From an uncultured Actinomycetes bacterium (GTDB lineage Bacteria > Actinomycetota > Actinomycetes > Nanopelagicales > Nanopelagicaceae): a stretch of 12,421 nt of DNA. Below, in pieces: positions 6,239 to 12,421 of the stretch. A model generated the notes under the pieces. That model did no database searches, was not told the DNA's origin, and saw only the letters and a list, made by a program, of their open reading frames with translations. The stretch lies in assembly GCA_937860175.1 (NCBI GenBank), contig CALMBJ010000172.1:1-12421 (forward strand), read 5' to 3'. The position numbers and the translations under genes were made by a program. The stretch's first letter is position 1; each line of letters opens with the position of its first letter.

Positions 6239-8077
6239 ATGTGCGGAATTGTGGGTTACACAGGGCCACAATCTGCCTCACATCCTTTGATCGAAGGTCT
6301 TCGTCGCCTTGAATACCGCGGGTACGACTCTGCAGGAATCGCACTTGGAACTCCGGGCAAGCTATTCATTGAAAAGAAGGCGGGAAAGCTTTCTAATCTA
6401 GAGAACTCCCTTGATGCCTCACTTCCAAAGGTGCATTCAGGAATTGGTCATACCCGTTGGGCTACTCATGGTGGACCAACCGATGGAAACGCGCATCCTC
6501 ATGTTGATAATGAGGGAAAGCTTGCAGTCATTCACAACGGAATTATTGAAAACTACACCGAGCTTCGCTCACAGTTAGAGGCAAAGGGTCACAAGTTTTC
6601 ATCAGAAACTGATACTGAATCAGTGGCCCACTTGCTTAGTGATTTACGCAAGGAGCATGGTGGAGATTTAACCGCAGCTATGCGCGATGCAGTAAAGGCG
6701 CTGCGTGGATCATTTACCTTGCTAGCTATTCACGCAGATGCTCCAGATGTAATTGTGGGCGTACGTCGCAACTCACCCTTGGTAGTTGGCTTGGGCGATG
6801 GCGAAAACTTTATGGCATCTGATGTCGCAGCATTTATCGAGTTTACAAAGCAGGCGATTGAGCTTGGCCAAGATGAGGTTGTGACTATGACACCTACATC
6901 TGTAGAGATTACAGATCTCGATGGCAAGCCAGTTACACCAAAACGATATGAAATTTCTTGGGATGCAAGCGCTGCGCAAAAGGGCGGCTTTGCACACTTC
7001 ATGCTGAAAGAGATCTTTGAGCAGCCAAAAGCGGTTGCAGATACCTTGATTGGACGTTTAAGCGATAACAATCAGATTCTGCTAGATGAGCTCCATATGA
7101 GCGCTGATGAAATCAGATCACTAAAGAAAATTACCGTAATCGCATGTGGCACCGCTTATCACGCAGGAATGGTTGCCAAGTATGCGATTGAAAAGTGGGC
7201 AAAGATTCCAGTTGATGTAGAGATCGCAAGTGAGTTCAGATACCGCGATCCGATTATTGACCCAAGCACTTTAATCATTGCGATCTCACAATCAGGTGAA
7301 ACTATGGATACCTTGATGGCGGTACGCCATGCAAAGGCTGCTGGTGGAAGAGTCTTGGCAATATGTAATACAAATAGTTCGACAATTCCTCGTGAATCAG
7401 ATGCCGTTCTATATACCCACGCAGGTCCTGAAATCGCAGTGGCATCCACAAAGGCGCTACTGACTCAGATCATCGCGGTTTACCTCATTGGTTTACATCT
7501 AGGCCAGGTAAATGGCTCGCTCAAAGACTCTGAAGTGCGTGATCTTTACAAAGAACTTCTAGAACTTCCTGGAAAGATTGAGCAGATTCTAGAAACCGTC
7601 GAACCACTTCGCGAACTAACCAGAACATTTGCTCAGAACAACACAGTTTTATTCTTAGGTAGAAATATTGGGTATCCAGTAGCACTCGAAGGCGCTCTCA
7701 AGCTCAAGGAGCTTGCCTATATCCATGCCGAAGGTTTTGCTGGGGGAGAGCTCAAGCATGGCCCGATCGCATTGATTGATCAAGGAACTCCTGTTATTGC
7801 AATCCTGCCTGCAGGACATGAGCACGCACTAGATGAAAAGATGCTCAGCAATATTCAAGAGGTTAAGGCCCGTGGAGCTCGTGTCATTGTTATCGCCGAA
7901 GAAGGCGCACACGTTGAGGGCGCCGAGCACATTATTCGAATTCCAATTGCACCTGCATTGTTTCAGCCGGTGCTAGCAACTGTTCCGCTGCAGGTATTTG
8001 CCTACGAAATGGCTGTTGTGCGTGGCAATGATGTTGATCAACCTAGAAACTTGGCAAAATCTGTAACGGTTGAGTAA
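6239..8077 (+). CDS. glmS: Glutamine--fructose-6-phosphate aminotransferase (isomerizing)
   Basis: GlmS makes glucosamine-6-phosphate from fructose-6-phosphate and glutamine, the entry step of the hexosamine pathway. The 612-residue product has the class II glutaminase domain with catalytic Cys2 (MCGIVGY), RRLEYRGYDSAGI (22-34), HTRWATHG (71-78) and IHNGIIENY (98-106). Two SIS isomerase domains follow: CGTAYHAG (303-310) with SQSGET (350-355), and LGRNIGYPVALEGALKLKE (473-491). The conserved tail DVDQPRNLAKSVTVE closes the active site. An AGGAG about nine bases upstream supports the ATG. The 12-base gap to glmM leaves no room for a glmS ribozyme. The stop overlaps the next start (TAATG), coupling it to the membrane phosphatase gene. 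Confidence 0.98.
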   Translation: MCGIVGYTGPQSASHPLIEGLRRLEYRGYDSAGIALGTPGKLFIEKKAGKLSNLENSLDASLPKVHSGIGHTRWATHGGPTDGNAHPHVDNEGKLAVIHNGIIENYTELRSQLEAKGHKFSSETDTESVAHLLSDLRKEHGGDLTAAMRDAVKALRGSFTLLAIHADAPDVIVGVRRNSPLVVGLGDGENFMASDVAAFIEFTKQAIELGQDEVVTMTPTSVEITDLDGKPVTPKRYEISWDASAAQKGGFAHFMLKEIFEQPKAVADTLIGRLSDNNQILLDELHMSADEIRSLKKITVIACGTAYHAGMVAKYAIEKWAKIPVDVEIASEFRYRDPIIDPSTLIIAISQSGETMDTLMAVRHAKAAGGRVLAICNTNSSTIPRESDAVLYTHAGPEIAVASTKALLTQIIAVYLIGLHLGQVNGSLKDSEVRDLYKELLELPGKIEQILETVEPLRELTRTFAQNNTVLFLGRNIGYPVALEGALKLKELAYIHAEGFAGGELKHGPIALIDQGTPVIAILPAGHEHALDEKMLSNIQEVKARGARVIVIAEEGAHVEGAEHIIRIPIAPALFQPVLATVPLQVFAYEMAVVRGNDVDQPRNLAKSVTVE

Positions 8078-8745
8078 TGGAAAAATTAGCACAAAACCGT
8101 CGCCGACAGATGGACCGAGCACTTCGCTGGTCTCTAATTCTGTTTTTTGGTTTCCTGGTTGTAACGCAACAGGTTATAACTAATGGTCCATTGGTTGCTT
8201 ACGACAAAGAGATCAACAGCCAACCCAAACCTCAATTTGAAGGCTTAGCAGGATTTATTCTTCGACGATTGGATGATTTAGGTTTACGCAGCTTAACCGC
8301 AACTATTTTGTTAATAGCTGCTTCAATCATTGCTTACAAGTTTAAGACTTGGCGCCCGCTGAATTTAGCGATGATTTCATTGTTATCTCTTAATGTTGTT
8401 GTTGGCTCATTTAAAATTGTTTTGGGTCGCACTAAGCCGCGCGACGGTTTTGATCTCTTGCACGCAGGTGGCATGTCATACCCAAGCGGACATGCTTCCA
8501 ATGCGGTTTTATCCTGGGGAATTCTGGCTTATCTGCTCTATCGCTATGCAAAGGTTGATCGCTATCAGGGCCGTTTAGCTAGCGCAGGTGTAGCTCTCAT
8601 TAGCCTCACAGTATGTGTGGTTTCTTTAATCAGACATACACACTGGTTTACCGATCTTTTGGGTGGCCTATTTGTGGGTAGCGCTTTGTTGGTGGCGGTA
8701 ATTGCGATCGATAGGTATGTTCCCTCGAAAAGTCAGTTGCACTAG
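8077..8745 (+). CDS. PAP2-family membrane phosphatase
   Basis: A 222-residue integral membrane protein of the type 2 phosphatidic acid phosphatase superfamily. About six hydrophobic segments are visible (roughly 17-34, 73-88, 97-116, 140-157, 168-185, 194-211). Motif 1 is K113-X6-K120-P, with Lys where Arg is usual. Motif 2 is YPSGH at 135-139. Motif 3 is only partly canonical: H189 and D193 fit HX3D, but the preceding Arg is at 186, not six residues before the His. Family members dephosphorylate undecaprenyl pyrophosphate, phosphatidylglycerol phosphate or related lipids. The neighbours glmM, glmS and alr make a cell-wall lipid-carrier role plausible, but the substrate cannot be read from sequence. 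It shares one base with the glmS stop, so coupled translation is likely. Confidence 0.85.
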   Translation: MEKLAQNRRRQMDRALRWSLILFFGFLVVTQQVITNGPLVAYDKEINSQPKPQFEGLAGFILRRLDDLGLRSLTATILLIAASIIAYKFKTWRPLNLAMISLLSLNVVVGSFKIVLGRTKPRDGFDLLHAGGMSYPSGHASNAVLSWGILAYLLYRYAKVDRYQGRLASAGVALISLTVCVVSLIRHTHWFTDLLGGLFVGSALLVAVIAIDRYVPSKSQLH

Positions 8746-8754
8746 GCTTCACCA

Positions 8755-9864
8755 ATGTTCAATCGAGCTGAAGCACGCATCGATCTTGCGCGAATTGCAG
8801 CCAATCTCAAGCATCTAAAGCAGCTTTCTGGCACCCCTGTCATGGCGGTCGTTAAGGCAGATGCTTATGGACACGGATTAGTACCGGTTGCAAAGACAGC
8901 GCTAGAAGCCGGTGCTAGCGCACTAGGTGTTGCACTTCTTGAAGAGGCGATAACTCTGCGAGAGGCTGGCATTACTGCACCAATTCTTGCTTGGCTGGTG
9001 CCACCCGGATCAGATTTTAAATTAGCGGTAGATAATCAGATTGAGTTAGCGGCATCTTCAATTAAAGCTCTTGAAGAAATTGGCGCCGTGAAATCAGAGT
9101 TTCGTCCGAAGGTTCATTTAGAGGTAGATACCGGAATGAGCCGCGGCGGATTCTTAGGCGAGTGGGGAAAGCTTGATGCTCACCACGTAGCAAATATAGA
9201 TATTGTCGGAATCTTCTCTCACTTTGCACGAGCAGATGAACCACATGAAGCGCAAAATGACTCACAGCGCAATCGATTTAAGGAAATGGTTTCGACGCTA
9301 GAATCTTTTGGATACACAAATATCGTGCGTCACCTTTCCAACTCTGCAGCAACTCTGAAGGATGAAAACTCACGTTTTGATATGGTCAGAGTTGGAATTG
9401 CAATGTATGGCCTTTCGCCAGATGTTAAATCCCTAGGCGATAGCGCAACCCTTGGGTTAAAACCTGCGATGGAGCTTCGAGCCAAACTGCATTTGGTAAA
9501 GACCGTCCCTGCCAATACCCCGGTGGGGTATGGAGCAACCGCCTATACAACTGCTGAGACAAAACTGGGAGTTGTTGCAATGGGTTATGCGGATGGGATT
9601 CCAAGAATTTCTCAGGGTGCAGGGGTCTTTGTCGACGGAAAGCGCGCACCAATCATCGGCCGGGTCTCCATGGATCAATTTGTGGTGGATTTAGGCGTGG
9701 ATTCCGGGGCTAGTACGGGTGATTGGGTAGTTGTTTTTGGCGATGGCACTACCGGGGAGTACACAGCCGATGATTGGGGTGCGGCAAGCGGCACCATAAA
9801 TTATGAAATAGTTACACGAATTGGCCCTCGTGTGCCTAGAATCTACGCACCTCATGACAAATAA
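8755..9864 (+). CDS. alr: Alanine racemase
   Basis: Alr is the PLP-dependent enzyme that interconverts L- and D-alanine, supplying D-Ala for peptidoglycan. The 369-residue protein has the PLP-binding lysine in AVVKADAYGHG (Lys34), the barrel motifs LEVDTGMSRGG (122-132) and FSHFARAD (154-161), RVGIAMYG (212-219), and the second catalytic residue Tyr259 in VGYGATAY. GYADGIPR (277-284) and the SMDQ motif near 305-308 follow. Family length is normal. Only a weak AGG (8744-8746) precedes the ATG, nine bases after the PAP2 stop, suggesting modest or coupled translation. In many actinobacteria alr follows glmS after a few genes; here one PAP2 gene lies between. Its end overlaps livG by 11 bases. 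Confidence 0.98.
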   Translation: MFNRAEARIDLARIAANLKHLKQLSGTPVMAVVKADAYGHGLVPVAKTALEAGASALGVALLEEAITLREAGITAPILAWLVPPGSDFKLAVDNQIELAASSIKALEEIGAVKSEFRPKVHLEVDTGMSRGGFLGEWGKLDAHHVANIDIVGIFSHFARADEPHEAQNDSQRNRFKEMVSTLESFGYTNIVRHLSNSAATLKDENSRFDMVRVGIAMYGLSPDVKSLGDSATLGLKPAMELRAKLHLVKTVPANTPVGYGATAYTTAETKLGVVAMGYADGIPRISQGAGVFVDGKRAPIIGRVSMDQFVVDLGVDSGASTGDWVVVFGDGTTGEYTADDWGAASGTINYEIVTRIGPRVPRIYAPHDK

Positions 9865-10630
9865 AACTGCAGCGCTGCAAGTCGAAGGAGTTAATGTCTC
9901 CTTCGGCGGACTTCGCGCTCTTCGCGATGTGTATCTAGAGGTTGGCAAAAATGAGGTTGTCGGTTTAATCGGCCCCAACGGTGCGGGCAAGACAACCATG
10001 TTCAATGCTTTGTGTGGATTAGTCACACCTGACTCAGGCGAGTTTCATCTCAACGGCAAGAAGAGTGATTTCCCAAAGCCATACGAGTTGGTTGATCTAG
10101 GAATCGCTAGAACTCTTCAAGGTGTGGGTCTCTTCGGTGATTTGACTGTTCTAGAGAATGTAATGATCGGCGCGCAGCACCTATCGCAAACAGGATTAAT
10201 CTCTGCAGCTTTCGGCAGAAACAAAAAAGATGAGGCCCGTATTCGCGATAAGGCACGTGTTGCATTAGAGCGTGTTTATGCAGGAGGAATCGCACATCGT
10301 CGCGCAGACACATTGTCATATCCAGATACAAAGCGAGTTTCTATTGCACGTGCTCTTGTTAGCGAACCAACAATCTTGATGCTAGATGAACCTGCCGGTG
10401 GTTTAGGTGCGCAAGATATTGAGTGGATGAACGCCCTTATTAAGAACCTCAGCGTTGATATGTCAGTTCTTTTGGTTGAGCATCACATGGATGTTGTTAT
10501 GTCTGTGTGCAGCAAGTTATACGTTTTGAACTTCGGCGAAGTTATTGCAAGCGGAGATGCTGAAAAGGTTCGTCGTGACCCTGCGGTTATGGCGGCGTAT
10601 CTAGGAACAGGAAACACAGATGTCGCTTAA
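9854..10630 (+). CDS. livG: Branched-chain amino acid-type ABC transporter ATPase, LivG-like
   Basis: Cytosolic ATPase that would pair with LivF to power uptake through the LivH-LivM channel. From ATG 9854 it is 258 residues, starting MTNKTAALQVEGVNVSFGG. Walker A is GPNGAGKTT (40-48), the Q-loop Gln is 89 (ARTLQ), Walker B is ILMLDEP (174-180), and the H-loop His is 210 (VEHHMD). The C-terminal VRRDPAVMAAYLG is typical of LivG. The signature motif reads LSYPDTKR (154-161): Pro replaces the usual Gly. ATG 9854 is preferred to an in-frame TTG 11 codons upstream because the latter lies deeper in alr and adds unconserved residues. There is no clear ribosome site, so translation is probably coupled to alr. 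Substrate could be an amino acid, urea or an amide. Confidence 0.93.
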   Translation: MTNKTAALQVEGVNVSFGGLRALRDVYLEVGKNEVVGLIGPNGAGKTTMFNALCGLVTPDSGEFHLNGKKSDFPKPYELVDLGIARTLQGVGLFGDLTVLENVMIGAQHLSQTGLISAAFGRNKKDEARIRDKARVALERVYAGGIAHRRADTLSYPDTKRVSIARALVSEPTILMLDEPAGGLGAQDIEWMNALIKNLSVDMSVLLVEHHMDVVMSVCSKLYVLNFGEVIASGDAEKVRRDPAVMAAYLGTGNTDVA

Positions 10631-11330
10631 TGTTTCCAACCTAACTGTGCACCACGGTGCGATCTGCGCAGTTAATCAAGTTTCGTTGGCAGTTCCTACC
10701 GGAAAGCTTGCAGCCATTATTGGCTCAAATGGTGCCGGCAAAACCACCCTTCTTCGCACCTTGTCTGGGCTCAATAAACCTACAAGTGGAGTAATCAATT
10801 GGATGGGCGAGACAGTTACTGGCGTGAAGCCAGAGAAGTTAGTCCGCCGCGGCATCTCACATGTCTCTGAAGGTAAATCTGTTATTCCCGAGTTAACGGT
10901 TAAAGAGAATCTTGAGCTTGGTGCAATTTGGCGCAGAGATGCAAAAGAGATGAAGGCTTCGCTAGAACAGACCATCGAGATTTTTCCTCGTTTAGGAGAG
11001 CGCATCAATCAGCGATCTGACACTTTGTCAGGTGGTGAACGTCAGATGCTTGCAATCGGTAGAGCGATCATGGCAAAGCCAAAACTTCTGTTGCTAGATG
11101 AGCCTTCTTTAGGTTTGGCGCCTTTGGTGGTTGAGCAGATCTTCCAAACGATCAAGGATCTAACTACTCAACTGCGTTTAACTGTTGTTCTGGTTGAGCA
11201 AAACGCTATGGGAGCTCTCAAGATTGCCGATCTTGGAATTGTTTTGAATTTAGGAAAAGTTGTCGCGGTAAATCATGCACAAGCGCTAATTGATGACCCA
11301 GCAGTGCGCGCTGCTTACTTGGGGTACTAA
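10620..11330 (+). CDS. livF: Branched-chain amino acid-type ABC transporter ATPase, LivF-like
   Basis: Second cytosolic ATPase of the importer. The 236-residue product has Walker A GSNGAGKTT (35-43), a Q-loop region ISHVSEGKSV in place of the commoner VPEGR form, a canonical signature LSGGERQ (136-142), Walker B with D-loop LLLLDEPSLGLAP (157-169), and the H-loop replaced by VEQN (192-195), as is normal in LivF. It ends DPAVRAAYLGY. The ATG lies 11 bases inside livG, with AGGA about seven bases upstream. The canonical signature here contrasts with the altered one in LivG. It is separated from livH by two bases, so the four genes form one transcription unit by spacing. Confidence 0.95.
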   Translation: MSLNVSNLTVHHGAICAVNQVSLAVPTGKLAAIIGSNGAGKTTLLRTLSGLNKPTSGVINWMGETVTGVKPEKLVRRGISHVSEGKSVIPELTVKENLELGAIWRRDAKEMKASLEQTIEIFPRLGERINQRSDTLSGGERQMLAIGRAIMAKPKLLLLDEPSLGLAPLVVEQIFQTIKDLTTQLRLTVVLVEQNAMGALKIADLGIVLNLGKVVAVNHAQALIDDPAVRAAYLGY

Positions 11331-11332
11331 AG

Positions 11333-12238
11333 ATGCAACTACTCAACACCTTATTGATCGGCATAACCGCCGGTTCTATCTACGCGCTAATGGCAATCGC
11401 CTTTGTTTTGGTATGGCGCAGTACTCGAGTAGTTAACTTTGCTCAGGCAGGTATGGCTCTGCTTTCTACCTACTTTGGTTATGAAGCGGTTTCAAGAATT
11501 GGTTCTTTCTGGGTTGCACTACCTGTTGCGATGATCGGTGGTGCGATCTTTGCCGCACTCGTTGAGTTAATTTTGATGCGCTTGCTAGTTAAGCATGCAT
11601 CATCTGGACCAATCGCCGCAGTTGCTCCCATCATTGCAACACTCGGACTCCTTGGTGTGATTCGCGCCGTGATCAGCATGATCTGGGGTGGACAGGAGCT
11701 AAGGATCGTTCCTCCGATTTCAAATGTTGGTTACACGGTTAATGGCTCCACCTTGGTGTTCTCACCGATGAAGCTTGTGATTCTGATAGCTGTTGTTGTT
11801 TTGCTTCTATTGCTTTCGATTCTCTTCCAAAAAACCAACCTGGGCCTAGCTCTTAGAGCTTCTGCACACGCACCAGAAATCGCACGTCTTTCTGGCGTCA
11901 AAGTTGATGCTGTGCGAACCCTTGGTTGGGCTTTGGCTGGTGCAGCAGGTGCCGTGGCCGGACTTTTCCAAACAGTTAATGGAAATGGAAGCTTTTCTCC
12001 AGACTCAATTGATTTCTCACTTCTTCTAGTGTGTGGATTTATTGCAGCGGTGATTGGCGGACTCGACAGCCTGCTGGGAGCAGTACTTGGCGGTTTGATC
12101 CTTGGAGTTTTGATCTCATTCATTTTGATGTATGTCAGCGGTGGACTCTTCTTTATCGCACCATTCATTATTTTGTTAACGGTGTTATTCATTCGTCCGC
12201 AAGGAATCATCGGAGTAAAGGCGGGTCGCCGTGCTTAA
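11333..12238 (+). CDS. livH: Branched-chain amino acid-type ABC transporter permease, LivH-like
   Basis: Inner-membrane permease of the LIV importer. The 301-residue product is strongly hydrophobic, with about eight membrane segments. Family marks are the opening GITAGSIYALMAIAFVLVWR (10-29), RVVNFAQAGMALLSTYFG (32-49), and the cytoplasmic ATPase-coupling loop LALRASAHAPEIARLSGV (172-189), followed by LGWALAGAAGAVAGL (197-211). IAAVIGGLDSLLGAVLGG (237-254) and the tail RPQGIIG (288-294) are also typical. The ATG starts two bases after the livF stop, behind a weak GGGG element. Its last eight bases overlap the GTG start of livM. No substrate can be deduced from the permease alone. Confidence 0.95.
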   Translation: MQLLNTLLIGITAGSIYALMAIAFVLVWRSTRVVNFAQAGMALLSTYFGYEAVSRIGSFWVALPVAMIGGAIFAALVELILMRLLVKHASSGPIAAVAPIIATLGLLGVIRAVISMIWGGQELRIVPPISNVGYTVNGSTLVFSPMKLVILIAVVVLLLLLSILFQKTNLGLALRASAHAPEIARLSGVKVDAVRTLGWALAGAAGAVAGLFQTVNGNGSFSPDSIDFSLLLVCGFIAAVIGGLDSLLGAVLGGLILGVLISFILMYVSGGLFFIAPFIILLTVLFIRPQGIIGVKAGRRA

Positions 12239-12421
12239 GAAGAAGGATTCTCACAAGAAGCAAAAAGACACCACACATCTTTCACTCTTTATCCTTGGTG
12301 GGGTTGTCCTTTACTTCCTGAGTGGCATGGTCGATGAGCTTCGCGTTTATCAGGGCGCGTCAATTGCTGTTTATGTAATTGCAATTTCATCAATCATTTT
12401 GCTCACTGGATATTCTGGTCA
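12231..12421 (+). CDS. livM: Branched-chain amino acid-type ABC transporter permease, LivM-like (5' part)
   Basis: An open frame from GTG 12231 runs off the window end after 63 codons. It starts with a basic stretch (MLKKKDSHKKQKD), then a membrane segment (LSLFILGGVVLYFLSGM), then a second segment ending IILLTGYSG. That ending is the conserved start of the LivM core (usually GYSGQ; the last two bases, CA, suit Gln). The GTG overlaps livH by eight bases, with GGCGGG a few bases upstream, and follows the same tight spacing as the other liv genes. A later ATG at 12328 would cut the first membrane segment and is less likely. The rest of the gene and the expected binding-protein gene lie outside. 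Confidence 0.85.
   Translation, partial: MLKKKDSHKKQKDTTHLSLFILGGVVLYFLSGMVDELRVYQGASIAVYVIAISSIILLTGYSG

Noticed and set aside
9821..9853. Upstream TTG start for livG giving an 11-residue longer protein.
   Set aside because: The extra residues (MALVCLESTHL) are not family-like and would deepen the overlap with alr; ATG 9854 fits LivG N-termini better.
9884..9938. A good GAAGGAG followed by ATG at 9894 inside livG.
   Set aside because: This ATG is out of frame with livG and opens a frame of only about 14 codons. It would also remove conserved N-terminal residues, so it is probably chance.

Overview
The window is a compact stretch of core chromosome in which every supported gene is on the + strand: the end of a ribosomal protein/RNA polymerase alpha operon, a second ribosomal operon running into cell-wall precursor genes, and the start of a branched-chain amino acid (LIV-type) ABC transporter cluster. 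Protein features point to an actinobacterium: the RpoA start MLIAQRPTL, an S9 with a long Pro/Ser/Ala-rich N-terminal extension, and the order rpsM-rpsK-rpsD-rpoA-rplQ-truA followed by rplM-rpsI-glmM-glmS. Base composition is moderate, unlike high-GC actinomycetes, and intergenic gaps are very short. A streamlined freshwater actinobacterium of the acI/Nanopelagicales kind would fit, but that assignment is inferred from style and not proven.

Layout. Bases 42-2995 carry rpsM, rpsK, rpsD, rpoA and rplQ. The only sizeable gap in this part is 1482-1605, between rpsD and rpoA, and it is packed with three consecutive hairpins that can also re-pair. Next comes truA (3022-3804). Its first codons are overlapped by a hairpin plus T-rich tail that looks like the intrinsic terminator of the alpha operon. 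A strong-looking promoter at 3814-3842 and a short leader with a GAGA-capped hairpin precede rplM and rpsI (3903-4849). These are followed without a visible break by glmM and glmS (UDP-GlcNAc precursor supply), a PAP2-family membrane phosphatase and alr (D-alanine supply), up to 9864. From 9854, overlapping alr, the ABC transporter genes livG, livF, livH and the beginning of livM follow with overlaps or near-zero gaps.

How the parts work together. The ribosomal genes and rpoA are the growth-linked translation/transcription core. GlmM, GlmS, Alr and possibly the PAP2 protein (lipid-carrier or phosphatidylglycerol phosphate phosphatase) supply cell-wall precursors. The Liv genes encode two cytosolic ATPases and two permeases of an amino-acid or related solute importer; its binding protein would be expected outside the window.

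No mobile element, CRISPR array, tRNA, rRNA or clear foreign island was seen. The points most worth a second look are regulatory: the terminator inside the 5' end of truA, the rearrangeable three-hairpin region before rpoA, and the rplM leader. The LivG signature-motif change and the weakly matching PAP2 motifs are also worth checking. I did not find convincing evidence for an entirely new multi-gene system.
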